Part shown: one piece after another, positions 8,782 through 16,568 of the stretch
Layout: the number at the start of each line of letters is the position of its first letter
Position numbering within the stretch: position 1 is the first letter of the stretch
DNA from: Sphingobium xanthum
GTDB lineage: Bacteria; Pseudomonadota; Alphaproteobacteria; Sphingomonadales; Sphingomonadaceae
DNA length: 64,000 nucleotides
Assembly: GCF_019737615.1 (NCBI RefSeq)
Contig: NZ_JAHKKS010000003.1
Location: 410,001-474,000 of the forward strand
Reading direction: 5' to 3'
Notes under the pieces: generated by a model
Told to the model about the DNA's origin: nothing
What the model saw: only the letters and a program-made list of their open reading frames with translations
Databases searched by the model: none
Program-made: the position numbers and the translations under genes

Positions 8782-8824
8782 GTGTGATATAGAGCTTGGC
8801 TGATCACACCGCAGTGTGATAGTG
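8782..8824 (+). promoter_or_regulatory. Candidate ribBX promoter and GTGTGAT operator
   Basis: Three copies of one heptamer lie in 39 bp: GTGTGAT at 8782-8788, its inverse ATCACAC at 8803-8809, and GTGTGAT at 8814-8820. The last two form a perfect palindrome with a 4-base centre. A promoter can be drawn as TTGGCT (8796-8801), 17 bases, GATAGT (8819-8824), which places the palindrome across the spacer and -10, ideal for repression. Transcription would begin about 8831, giving an almost leaderless mRNA for the ATG at 8834. The likely binder is the helix-turn-helix of RibBX itself (inference). Confidence 0.55.
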
Positions 8825-8833
8825 GCCGCCGCC

Positions 8834-10126
8834 ATGAGCAGCACCCTGATCGATAACGCCCGCAAACTGGTCCGCGACGGCATCCTCTCGCGCTCCGGCC
8901 TCGCCCGCGCCGCCGGGCTCCACGCCAACAGCCTGCGCCGCATGGACGAAGGTGACTGGAACCCGACGGCCGAGACGCTCGGCAAGCTCGAAAGCTATTT
9001 GTCGGCCCGCGAACATGGCACGGCCCTCGCCAGCGCCGAAGAGATCATCAACGAAGCGCGCAACGGCCGCATGTTCATCCTGGTCGATGACGAGGACCGC
9101 GAAAATGAGGGCGACCTGTGCATTCCCGCGCAAATGGCGACGCCCGACGCGATCAACTTCATGGCGACCTATGGCCGCGGCCTCATCTGCCTCGCCATGA
9201 CGCGCGAGCGGATCGAGAAGCTCAACCTGCATCCGATGACGCCGAACAACGGCACCCGCCACGAGACGGCTTTCACTGTCTCGATCGAGGCGCGCGAGGG
9301 CATCTCGACGGGTATTTCCGCCGGTGACCGCGCCCGCACCGTGGCCGTCGCCATCGACGCCTCCAAGGGGCCGCAAGATATCGTCACGCCCGGCCACGTC
9401 TTCCCGCTGATCGCGCGTGACGGTGGCGTGCTGGTGCGCACCGGCCATACCGAGGCGGCAGTGGACGTCGCGCGGCTCGCCGGGCTCAATCCGTCCGGCG
9501 TGATCTGCGAGGTCATGAAGGACGACGGCACCATGGCGCGCCTCGATGATCTCATCCTCTTCGCCCAGAAGCACAAGATGAAGATCGGCACGATCCGCGA
9601 TCTCATCGCCTATCGCCGCCGCAACGATCACATGATCGAGCGCCGCGCCGAAGTCAGCTTCACCAGCCGCTGGGGCGGCGAGTGGCGGGCGATCAGCTTC
9701 TACAATCGCGCCACCGATTCGGAGACCGTCGCGCTGGTGAAGGGTCATGTCTCGCCGGAGACCCCGACGCTCGTGCGCATGCACCAGACCTCGCTCTTCG
9801 CCGACATTTTCGGCGAGGACGGCCCGCGCTCCGGCCTGCTGGCAGGATCGATGGAGATGATCGGCAAGGAAGGCGCCGGCATCGTCGTGCTCATCAACAA
9901 GCGGCCTTCCGACGGCCTCACCCGCACGATCCACGCCCGTACTGTCGGCATGCCCGAGGTCATCAAGACGGCCGAAGAACTGCGCGACTATGGCGTGGGC
10001 GCGCAGATCCTGGCCGAGCTCGGCGTGCATGACATGATCCTGCTCACCAACACCAGCCACAATCTGATCGCGCTCGACGGCTATGACCTCTCGGTCGTCG
10101 AGGAACGTCCGATCACGCGCATCTGA
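8834..10126 (+). CDS. ribB: XRE-like HTH fused to DHBP synthase and degenerate GTP cyclohydrolase II (RibBX)
   Basis: A 430-residue protein with three parts. Residues about 4-58 look like an XRE-type helix-turn-helix (LARAAGLHANSLRRMDEGDW followed by PTAETLGKLESYL). The middle is 3,4-dihydroxy-2-butanone-4-phosphate synthase, with DDEDRENEGDL from residue 85 and RTGHTEAAVDVARLAG. The C-terminal third resembles GTP cyclohydrolase II, but where active RibA has zinc cysteines this has RMHQTSLFADIFGEDG with none. RibB plus an inactive RibA-like domain is known in Proteobacteria as RibBX, so another GTP cyclohydrolase II must exist elsewhere. The HTH is the odd part and suggests autoregulation. 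An in-frame GTG lies at 8816 inside the operator; the ATG at 8834 is preferred. Confidence 0.93.
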   Translation: MSSTLIDNARKLVRDGILSRSGLARAAGLHANSLRRMDEGDWNPTAETLGKLESYLSAREHGTALASAEEIINEARNGRMFILVDDEDRENEGDLCIPAQMATPDAINFMATYGRGLICLAMTRERIEKLNLHPMTPNNGTRHETAFTVSIEAREGISTGISAGDRARTVAVAIDASKGPQDIVTPGHVFPLIARDGGVLVRTGHTEAAVDVARLAGLNPSGVICEVMKDDGTMARLDDLILFAQKHKMKIGTIRDLIAYRRRNDHMIERRAEVSFTSRWGGEWRAISFYNRATDSETVALVKGHVSPETPTLVRMHQTSLFADIFGEDGPRSGLLAGSMEMIGKEGAGIVVLINKRPSDGLTRTIHARTVGMPEVIKTAEELRDYGVGAQILAELGVHDMILLTNTSHNLIALDGYDLSVVEERPITRI

Positions 10127-10128
10127 GC

Positions 10129-10980
10129 GTGGCGCCGGCCGTCGCGCTTGGGCTGGGCCTTGCCCTGTTCTCTGCCTTCACCTCGGCCTTCGCGCATGCG
10201 ACGCTGAAGTCAGGCATCAACAAGCTGGCGGTCATCACCTGGATTCGCTTGTGCGAGTTCCTGGTCGCGCTGCCTCTGGTCTTCATCGTCGGCCTGCCGC
10301 CAGCGAGCCTCTGGTTCTGGCTGATCGCCGCCGTCGCCATTCACGCCGCCTATCAGCTCGTCCTCTCCGTCTCCTATGCGCTCAGCGACTTCACCGCGGC
10401 CTATCCGATCGCGCGTGGCTTCGTGCCCGTGTTCACCGCCATTCTCGGCATCGCCTTTCTCGGCGACCGGCTGGATGGCATCGCGCTGATCGGCGTCGCG
10501 ACGGTGAGCGCCGGCATCCTCTGCCTCGCCGGCGGCCGCTCGATCACGCGCGCCGGCTTCATCGCGGCCGCCACGGCCGGCCTGTTCACCACCGCCTATA
10601 CATTGGTCGATGCGAAGGGCGTCCGCGCGGCACCGGACATGCTGACCTTCGTCGCCTGGTTCCTGCTGCTCGGCGCATTGCCCATGCCGGCCGTCCTCTT
10701 CGCGCGCTACAGGGGCGCCGCACTCGGCTTGCTGGTCGAGGACCGCAAGGCAGGCGTGCTTGCCGGCGTCCTCGCCATCATCTCCTTCGTGCCCGCCCTG
10801 TTCGCGCTCGGCCTCGCCCCGGTCGGCGCGGTCGCGGCGCTGCGGGAGAGCAGCGTCATCATCGGCTTGCTGCTCGGCGCCGTGCTGCTCAAGGAACGCC
10901 TCGGCTGGCGCCGCCTCTCCGGCAGCTTGCTGGTGACGGCCGGGACCATCGGCGTCATCGTCCGCGCTGCCTTCGTCTGA
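10129..10980 (+). CDS. EamA/DMT-family transporter in the riboflavin cluster
   Basis: A 283-residue protein with about ten hydrophobic helices in two repeats, typical of the DMT superfamily ([19 protein letters not shown] in the first half, [20 protein letters not shown] in the second). The start is a GTG two bases after the ribBX stop, so translation is probably coupled. It sits between ribBX and ribH. Riboflavin importers of the RibN type belong to this superfamily, so flavin or precursor transport is a reasonable guess from context. Sequence alone does not give the substrate. Confidence 0.88.
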   Translation: MAPAVALGLGLALFSAFTSAFAHATLKSGINKLAVITWIRLCEFLVALPLVFIVGLPPASLWFWLIAAVAIHAAYQLVLSVSYALSDFTAAYPIARGFVPVFTAILGIAFLGDRLDGIALIGVATVSAGILCLAGGRSITRAGFIAAATAGLFTTAYTLVDAKGVRAAPDMLTFVAWFLLLGALPMPAVLFARYRGAALGLLVEDRKAGVLAGVLAIISFVPALFALGLAPVGAVAALRESSVIIGLLLGAVLLKERLGWRRLSGSLLVTAGTIGVIVRAAFV

Positions 10981-11005
10981 CTTCCCTCTCAAAAGGATTC
11001 CTCAC

Positions 11006-11428
11006 ATGGCCAAGTTCCTCATCGTCGAAGCCCGCTTCTACGACCATCTCAACGACCTGTTGATCGCAGGCGCCAGGGCCGCGCTGGAGGAAGGCGGGCA
11101 CAAGGTGGACCTGCTGACCGTGCCCGGTGCGCTGGAAGTGCCGGGGGCCGTCGCCATGGCGGCGGAAAGCGGCCGCTATGACGGCTTCGTGGCGATCGGC
11201 GTGGTGATCCGCGGCGAGACCTATCATTTCGAGGTCGTCTCGAACGAAAGCGCGCGCGGCCTCATGGCGCTCACCATGGACGGCATCGCCATCGGCAACG
11301 GCATCCTGACGGTCGAGAACGAAGCGCAAGCACTCGTGCGCGCCGACCCCGCGCAGAGCGACAAGGGCGGCGGCGCGGCCAGGGCGGCGCTCCGCATGCT
11401 GGAGATCGCGAGTCAGTTCCGGGATTGA
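11006..11428 (+). CDS. ribH: 6,7-dimethyl-8-ribityllumazine synthase
   Basis: Condenses the RibD product with the RibB product (DHBP) to form lumazine. The 140-residue protein has the usual small size and motifs: [39 protein letters not shown] with the catalytic His, and the terminal [12 protein letters not shown]. An AAAGGA ribosome site precedes the ATG. It is the last gene of the riboflavin cluster, 25 bp after the EamA gene, and is followed by a palindromic repeat. Confidence 0.96.
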   Translation: MAKFLIVEARFYDHLNDLLIAGARAALEEGGHKVDLLTVPGALEVPGAVAMAAESGRYDGFVAIGVVIRGETYHFEVVSNESARGLMALTMDGIAIGNGILTVENEAQALVRADPAQSDKGGGAARAALRMLEIASQFRD

Positions 11429-11454
11429 GGGGCACTCGCCTCCCCAAAAAGTTT

Positions 11455-11572
11455 CCGTTCGCCCTGAGTAGGGGCTGAGCAAAGTCGAAGACCCGTATCG
11501 AAGGGTCAGTGTGCGACATCGATCCTTCGATATGCCACTTCGACAGGCTCAGTGGCTACTCAGGACGAACGG
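11455..11572. repeat. CCGTTCG-type palindromic repeat, copy 2
   Basis: Arms 11455-11471 and 11556-11572 pair at 16 of 17 positions and begin and end with CCGTTCG / CGAACGG. Inner pairs include GACCC..GGGTC and TCGAAG..CTTCGA. It lies between the convergent ribH gene and a minus-strand gene, so it may serve as a two-way transcription stop or simply be a dispersed element. Confidence 0.85.
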
Positions 11573-11588
11573 AGGTTTTGGAGGGGCC

Positions 11589-12329
11589 CTAATCCGCCCT
11601 AACCGTCACTTCCGTCACACCGCTATTCCCGGTGCGAATATTGCGCGCGAACAGCACGAGCCGGTAGCTCCCCCGCCCCGGCAGTGCGACCGACCCCTCA
11701 TAGCCACCCGGCGCGGTGACGAAGGCGAGCGGCGCCACCGCGACTTGCCCGTTCCTCGCCCAGAGCGAGGCTTCGACGGCATAATCGGCACTGTCCCACA
11801 GGCCGCCCGGTGTGATCGGGCAACCGCACATCAGCTCCACCTTCGCGCTGATCGCAACCTTGCCGTCCGCCACGCTGGTCTGCGGCGAAATGACCAGCCC
11901 CGGCATCTCGACCACCCAGCCCTCGCCTTCCGTGACGGCGCGGCCGGGCATGATCCAGCGCTGCTGCGTCACGCGCAGGACCGAGCCGGGAAAGCCGAGC
12001 GGCCCCTCGGCGATCAGCTCGACATGCGTCGGTACGGCGATATCCAGCGACGTGTTGAAAGCGGCGGCGTCTGCTCCGGCGCGATCGGGGCTGCGGCCCT
12101 GCGCCTGCATGATCTTCTGCGTGTCGCCGGTGCCGCCCTCGGTGAGGCCGTGCGCCAGCACTGCGCCGGTCGCCACATCCCGCAAGGTGACGCGCACGCC
12201 GCCCATCGACGTGCCGATATATTTCGCATCGCGCGCGATCACGCGCACGGTGACGGCGGTCGGCTCGGCCAGGGACGGCGCGGAAAAGGTCAGCAACATC
12301 AACGCCGTGAACATCGAGCGCACCATCAT
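11589..12329 (-). CDS. Secreted protein of unknown function, coupled to TetR
   Basis: A 246-residue protein with an N-terminal signal peptide (MMVRSMFTALMLLTFSAPSLA). The mature part is rich in beta-type sequence and contains one MCGCPITPGG motif that might bind a metal or form a disulfide. No family is recognised. Its ATG overlaps the TetR stop (ATGA), so the regulator and this protein form a two-gene operon, suggesting it is part of the response controlled by that TetR. Confidence 0.75.
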   Translation of the reverse strand: MMVRSMFTALMLLTFSAPSLAEPTAVTVRVIARDAKYIGTSMGGVRVTLRDVATGAVLAHGLTEGGTGDTQKIMQAQGRSPDRAGADAAAFNTSLDIAVPTHVELIAEGPLGFPGSVLRVTQQRWIMPGRAVTEGEGWVVEMPGLVISPQTSVADGKVAISAKVELMCGCPITPGGLWDSADYAVEASLWARNGQVAVAPLAFVTAPGGYEGSVALPGRGSYRLVLFARNIRTGNSGVTEVTVRAD

Positions 12330-12892
12330 GACGTCATCTCCTCGAAGCCGCGCACCAGCGCTTTCAGCCCGCGCTCGAAACTCTCGTCGAAGTTCAGCAT
12401 CTCGTCGAGATAGTCGTGCATCGGCCCGTTGGCCTCGAAGCTCGCCCAGCCGAGCGCGAAGGAAATGACCGATGCCTCACAGGAGAGCGCGCGTGCTTGA
12501 TTCAGCCCGAGCGCGACCAGCGGCGCGGCGATGCGCCTGGCATGCTCGCCGATATCCGGATCACTGGGGCCACGCGCGATGGCGCAGAGTCGCGCGGCAT
12601 CGCGATGCCCGGCAAAGGCGATCCGCAGCGCGCGACCGAAGGCGAGCAGCCAGGCCCGCCAGTCGGTCTCCTGCGGCACGGCGGCATAAGCACCCGCATA
12701 GATTTCACGCGCCATCAGCCCCAGCAGCTCGGCCTTGTCCCCGATATGCCAATAGAGCGCCGGCGCCTGCACGCCGAGCCGGCTACCGAGGCGCCGCATG
12801 CTGAGACCTTCGAGCCCGTCTTCCTCCAGCTGCGCGAAGGCGGCGCTCACCACGCGGTCGAGATCTAGGGGAAGCTGGGAGGTGCGCGCCAT
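12326..12892 (-). CDS. TetR-family transcriptional regulator
   Basis: A 188-residue repressor-type protein. The N-terminal HTH is clear: LEGLSMRRLGSRLGVQAP then ALYWHIGDKAELL at residues about 28-60. The C-terminal part resembles the TetR_C ligand-binding group. It is divergent from the Rieske oxygenase gene, and the 60-bp gap holds a strong palindrome, so it very probably controls the oxygenase and itself. The ligand may be the oxygenase substrate or product, as is common for such pairs. Confidence 0.93.
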   Translation of the reverse strand: MARTSQLPLDLDRVVSAAFAQLEEDGLEGLSMRRLGSRLGVQAPALYWHIGDKAELLGLMAREIYAGAYAAVPQETDWRAWLLAFGRALRIAFAGHRDAARLCAIARGPSDPDIGEHARRIAAPLVALGLNQARALSCEASVISFALGWASFEANGPMHDYLDEMLNFDESFERGLKALVRGFEEMTS

Positions 12893-12902
12893 GCGAACCG
12901 GA

Positions 12903-12932
12903 TTGACTATTTAACACTGTTAAGTCAATAGT
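12903..12932. promoter_or_regulatory. TetR operator between TetR and Rieske genes
   Basis: A perfect 13-bp palindrome, TTAACACTGTTAA at 12911-12923, is flanked by inverted TTGAC (12903-12907) and GTCAA (12924-12928). Toward the oxygenase, TTGACT (12903-12908) and AATAGT (12927-12932) form a promoter with an 18-base spacer that the palindrome occupies. An inverted TTGACT on the minus strand could serve the tetR side. Placement is as expected for repression of both genes. Confidence 0.7.
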
Positions 12933-12952
12933 GTCGGCAGGAGAGACAGACG

Positions 12953-14035
12953 ATGAGCGCCAATATGCCGAACACAGCCATGTCGAACTATGCCCGCAAT
13001 GCCTGGTACGTCGCCGCCTGGTCGCAGGAACTGACGGTCGAGAAGCCCTTCGCGATCAGTATTCTGGGCGAACCGGTCGTAATCTGGCGGACGGCGAGCG
13101 GCGCGCTGCACGCACTGGAGGATCGCTGCGTCCATCGCCTCGCACCGCTCTCGCTCGGCCGCTGCGAAGGCGAGAAGCTGCGCTGCATGTATCACGGCCT
13201 GCTGTTCGATGCGGCAGGCAAGGTGGTCGAGATCCCTGGGCAGGAGCTGATCCCCAATCACGCCCGGGTGAAGCGCTATGCGGTAGTCGATCGCCACAGC
13301 TGGATCTGGGTCTGGATGGGCGATGCCGATGCGGCCGATCCGGCGCTGATCCCGCCCGCCGTGGGCTTCGACGATCCGGATTATATCCTCGGCCACGGCC
13401 ATCTCGATTATGCGGCCGAGGCGCGGCTCATCAACGACAATCTGCTGGATTTCAGCCATCTCTCCTATGTGCATGCCAACAGCTTCGGCGCCGGCCCGCA
13501 ATTCGCGCAATCGACCCCGTCCGTCATCCCGCTGGAGCGTGGCGTGCGCTTCGAGCGCTGGATTCCCAACACGATGGGCATGTCCAACCGCAAATCGGAC
13601 ACGCCGATCGACAGCTGGCAAAGCTACGACTTTCTGGTGCCCGGCGTGCTGCTGATGTGGAGCGCGCAATATCCGCTCGGCACCGCCGAAAAGCTCGGTT
13701 TCGCCCCACCGGCCATGGAGCATGCGATCGCCGGGCTAAACTTCACCAGCCAGGCGGTCACGCCGATGACCGACAAGACATCGCGCTATTTCTTCTCCTG
13801 GGGACCGCACCGCGCCCATGGCGACAAAAAGATGCGCGACGCCATGATGGGTATGGCCGGCATGGCCTTCGCCGAGGACAAGGTGATGATCGAAGCACAG
13901 CAGCGCGTGATCGACGGGACCGTCGATCCGCGCATCATGCCGACCAGCCACGACAGGGGCGTGACCTTGTTCAACCGGCTGGTGAAGAAGCTAGCGGAGC
14001 AGGATGGTAGCAGTGCGGCGCGAGACGCGGCTTAA
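12953..14035 (+). CDS. Rieske [2Fe-2S] aromatic oxygenase, VanA-type
   Basis: A 360-residue oxygenase alpha subunit. The Rieske motif is CVHRLAPL...CMYHG near residues 60-85 and the mononuclear iron ligands are in NDNLLDFSHLSYVH near 164-177. Length and order match vanillate O-demethylase oxygenase and related demethylases or hydroxylases; the substrate cannot be told. A GGAGAG ribosome site precedes the ATG. No ferredoxin or reductase partner is adjacent, so electrons must come from proteins encoded elsewhere. Expression is probably TetR-controlled. Confidence 0.92.
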   Translation: MSANMPNTAMSNYARNAWYVAAWSQELTVEKPFAISILGEPVVIWRTASGALHALEDRCVHRLAPLSLGRCEGEKLRCMYHGLLFDAAGKVVEIPGQELIPNHARVKRYAVVDRHSWIWVWMGDADAADPALIPPAVGFDDPDYILGHGHLDYAAEARLINDNLLDFSHLSYVHANSFGAGPQFAQSTPSVIPLERGVRFERWIPNTMGMSNRKSDTPIDSWQSYDFLVPGVLLMWSAQYPLGTAEKLGFAPPAMEHAIAGLNFTSQAVTPMTDKTSRYFFSWGPHRAHGDKKMRDAMMGMAGMAFAEDKVMIEAQQRVIDGTVDPRIMPTSHDRGVTLFNRLVKKLAEQDGSSAARDAA

Positions 14036-14048
14036 CGAGCAGGATCGC

Positions 14049-14175
14049 CCTGTCTCATACTGTTCCCCGGCGAAGGCCGGGGTCCAGACTCGGCGCGCAG
14101 CGCCGAATGCACGCTATCGCGCGCTTCTCGTCAGGGACTGGACCCCGGCCTTCGCCGGGGAACAGCTCAGACAGG
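14049..14175. repeat. Palindromic repeat with perfect 28-bp arms
   Basis: Arms at 14060-14087 and 14138-14165 are perfect inverted copies, starting CTGTTCCCCGGCGAAGG. A further CCTGTCT / AGACAGG pair lies outside at 14049-14055 and 14169-14175. Arms this long and perfect imply recent arrival or active conservation. It lies between the convergent Rieske and old yellow enzyme genes and could also act as a terminator. Confidence 0.9.
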
Positions 14176-14196
14176 TCTCTGAGCGAGAAATCGCCC

Positions 14197-15267
14197 TTAC
14201 GCCACCGCCGCCTCGTAGCGCGGATAATCCGCATAGCCCTCATCGATCGGACTATATGCCCCCGGCCCCGGCTTCTGCTCGGCCAGCGGCCAGCCCTCGC
14301 GGAAGCGATCGACCAGATCCGGATTGGCGATGTAGGGCCGCCCATAGCTGATCGCGTCGGCGCGGCCAGACGCCACTGCCTCATTGCCGTCGCCCAGCGT
14401 ATAATCGCCATTCAGCACCAGCACGCCCTTGAAGGCCTCCCGAATGACCGGCGAAAGTGCCGGCTGCGCGTCGCTCCGGGCTTCGCGCAGCTCCAGGAAC
14501 GAGAGCCCGATCTTGTCCAGCTCGCGCGCGACATAGGCGAACAGCGGCTCGGGATTGGAATCGATCACACCCTGCACCTCGCCATTGGGCGAAAGGCGCA
14601 CGGAGACACGGTCCGATCCGATCGAATCGACCAGCGCCTGCGTCACTTCCAGCAGCAGCCGCGCCCGATTCTCGATCGAGCCGCCATAGTCATCCGTCCG
14701 CTGGTTGCTCGAATCGCGCAGGAACTGGTCGATGATATAGCCATTGGCGCCATGGAGCTGGACGCCGTCGAAGCCAGCGCGGATCGCATTGTTCGCGGCG
14801 TTCACATAGTCGGCGATAAGCCCCGGTATCTCGTCCACGCGCAGCGCGCGCGGCTCGACATGCGGCTGGCGGCCTTCATAGGTGAAGGCCTCGCCCGGCG
14901 GCGCGATCGCACTCGCCGAGACCGGCTGCTCGCCCGACATGGCGGGATGCACGACCCGGCCCATATGCCAGAGCTGCGCCACGATCCGCCCGCCGGCCTC
15001 ATGCACGGCCTGCGTCACCGGCTTCCACGCCTCGACCTGCTCGTCGCTCCAGAGGCCCGGCGAATAAGGCCAGCCCGCACCCTGCACGCTGATCGGAATA
15101 GCCTCGCTGATGATGAGGCCAGCGCCGGCCCGCTGCGCATAATAATCGGCGATGCGCGGCAGCGGCACATGCTTGTCCGTGCCGCGCCCGCGCGTCATCG
15201 GCGCCATCATGATGCGATTGGACAGCGTGACCGGACCGAGCGTGATGGGATCGAAGAGAGTCGTCAT
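14197..15267 (-). CDS. Old yellow enzyme family alkene reductase
   Basis: A 356-residue FMN-dependent NAD(P)H reductase of the NemA/OYE group. Visible features are the N-terminal MTTLFDPITLGPVTLSNRI, the substrate-binding VQLHGANGYIIDQFL, the catalytic Tyr region RTDDYGGSIENR, and the C-terminal flavin region AISYGRPYIANPDLV. These enzymes reduce activated alkenes such as enones, maleimides and nitro compounds. It is a single gene on the minus strand, with an inverted repeat just upstream of its start. Confidence 0.95.
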   Translation of the reverse strand: MTTLFDPITLGPVTLSNRIMMAPMTRGRGTDKHVPLPRIADYYAQRAGAGLIISEAIPISVQGAGWPYSPGLWSDEQVEAWKPVTQAVHEAGGRIVAQLWHMGRVVHPAMSGEQPVSASAIAPPGEAFTYEGRQPHVEPRALRVDEIPGLIADYVNAANNAIRAGFDGVQLHGANGYIIDQFLRDSSNQRTDDYGGSIENRARLLLEVTQALVDSIGSDRVSVRLSPNGEVQGVIDSNPEPLFAYVARELDKIGLSFLELREARSDAQPALSPVIREAFKGVLVLNGDYTLGDGNEAVASGRADAISYGRPYIANPDLVDRFREGWPLAEQKPGPGAYSPIDEGYADYPRYEAAVA

Positions 15268-15281
15268 GAAATAGCTCCCAC

Positions 15282-15298
15282 TTCAATTGCGATTTGAA
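15282..15298 (-). promoter_or_regulatory. Inverted repeat upstream of the alkene reductase
   Basis: TTCAA (15282-15286) and TTGAA (15294-15298) are separated by 7 bases, 15 bp before the old yellow enzyme start codon. Such genes are often controlled by electrophile-sensing repressors, so this may be an operator. No regulator gene is adjacent. The repeat is short and could be chance. Confidence 0.3.
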
Positions 15299-15478
15299 AC
15301 TTGTCTTGGATCGCAGAGCTAGGCACGTGCAGGCAGGCTTGCAACCGGGCGACCGATGGGGATGCCCAAGATAATCTTCCTGCCTTGACGGCGCGGCTTT
15401 AGGGGCAGGCCAACCAAGAGGCCCCCTACAGAGGAGAAGCCTGTTCCGATTTCCCCGCCGCACGCCTATGACGGACGG

Positions 15479-16168
15479 ATGATCGCCCCGCCCCGACCCG
15501 AGACCGGCATGTCCGAGGACGAAACACTCGACAGCCTGCGCCTGCGCCTCGCGCCGCTGGTCGCTGCCAACGCCGCGTTCGACGGATGGTCGAAGGATGC
15601 CGTCGCGATGGCGGCCGACGATGCCGGCGTCGACCGCGACGTCGCCGCGCTTGCCTTCGACGGCGGCGCCATGGCGATGATCGATGCCTGGTTCGCCAGC
15701 GTCGATGTCGCCATGCTGACCCGCTTTCCGCCAGACGCGCTCGCCACGATGAAAATCCGCGAGCGGATCACCGCGCTGGTCGAAGCGCGGCTCGCCATCC
15801 TCGCGCCGCATCGCGAAGCCTTGCGGCGGGCGCAGGCCATTCTCGCCATGCCGCGCTATGCGAGTCGCGCGGCGCAACTCGGTTGGCGCGCGGCCGACAT
15901 CATCTGGCGCGCGGCCGGCGACGCCGCCGTCGATTATAACCACTATACCAAGCGCGCGACCCTGGGCGCCGTCTATGCCGCGACGCAGTTCGTCTTCGTC
16001 AATGACGAGAGCGAGGACCATGCAGAGACCCGCGCCTTCCTCGCCCGGCGCATCGAAGGCATCATGAATTTCGAAAAGGCCAAGGCGCGCTTCACCGGCA
16101 ATAGCGACCAGCATTTCAGCATCCCGCGCTTTCTGGGCCGCCTGCGCTACCGCGCCGCCAACCGGTAA
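15479..16168 (+). CDS. COQ9-family protein
   Basis: A 229-residue protein with the COQ9 C-terminal domain: RAADIIWRAAGDAAVDYNHYTKR and LGAVYAATQFVFVNDESED. COQ9 proteins bind lipids and help the COQ7-type hydroxylation step of ubiquinone synthesis. The ATG at 15479 gives a 10-residue extension over a second ATG at 15509 (MSEDETLD); either could be used. Its neighbours are unrelated. The 210 bp before it hold no gene that I can see. Confidence 0.88.
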   Translation: MIAPPRPETGMSEDETLDSLRLRLAPLVAANAAFDGWSKDAVAMAADDAGVDRDVAALAFDGGAMAMIDAWFASVDVAMLTRFPPDALATMKIRERITALVEARLAILAPHREALRRAQAILAMPRYASRAAQLGWRAADIIWRAAGDAAVDYNHYTKRATLGAVYAATQFVFVNDESEDHAETRAFLARRIEGIMNFEKAKARFTGNSDQHFSIPRFLGRLRYRAANR

Positions 16169-16237
16169 CCCCCGACAAGACAATCGCTTCGCCGCGCAAA
16201 TAGCGCATCATGCCCGCTTGCCCACGGCGCACCTTAT

Positions 16238-16252
16238 TGATAACCACTCGCA
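16238..16252 (+). promoter_or_regulatory. Fur-like box upstream of feoAB
   Basis: TGATAACCACTCGCA at 16238-16252 matches the alphaproteobacterial Fur-type palindrome TGAGAATCATTCTCA at 11 of 15 positions, and is further framed by TTGAT / ATCAA. It lies 22 bp before the preferred feoA start, where a Fe(II)-Fur repressor would block the ferrous iron uptake genes. The regulator itself is not in the window. Confidence 0.55.
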
Positions 16253-16274
16253 TCAAAGACGAAAGCCAGCCTGC

Positions 16275-16568
16275 TTGCTCCTCACTGCCCTTGCTCCCAA
16301 CCAGCCTGCCTATATCGACCGTGTCGATTGGGCCGCCATGTCCGACTCAGACGGAAAGCGCCTGCGCGAGCTCGGCTTGTGCGAGGGCGCGAGCATCGAG
16401 CTGCTGCACCGCGCCGGCTTGCTTGGCTGGCTGCTGAGCCGGCTCGGCATCCGGCGGCGTGGTGCCCATGCCTGCCGCGTAGGCCGCATGATCGTCGCGA
16501 TGCGCGCCACCCATGCCGCCGCGATCGAGGTCCGCACCGGGGCGGACGATGAAGCGGGCGCGGCCTGA
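16275..16568 (+). CDS. feoA: FeoA-family protein
   Basis: Small SH3-like partner of the ferrous iron transporter FeoB. The conserved core KRLRELGLCEGASIELLHRAG is clear, and the C-terminal part has CRVGRMIVAMRATHAAAIEV. No ATG gives a full domain: the first in-frame ATG (16338) would cut it. A TTG at 16275 gives 97 residues, fits the family and lies after the Fur-like box; a second TTG at 16218 lies before the box. The stop overlaps the feoB start (TGATG). Confidence 0.85.
   Translation: MLLTALAPNQPAYIDRVDWAAMSDSDGKRLRELGLCEGASIELLHRAGLLGWLLSRLGIRRRGAHACRVGRMIVAMRATHAAAIEVRTGADDEAGAA

Noticed and set aside
8816..8833. GTG at 8816 as the ribBX start
   Set aside because: It lies inside the GTGTGAT palindrome and upstream of the expected transcription start; the ATG at 8834 gives a normal HTH N-terminus.
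8775..8834. FMN riboswitch before ribBX
   Set aside because: Gap is only 58 bp and lacks the conserved FMN aptamer blocks; none is seen before ribH or ribD either.
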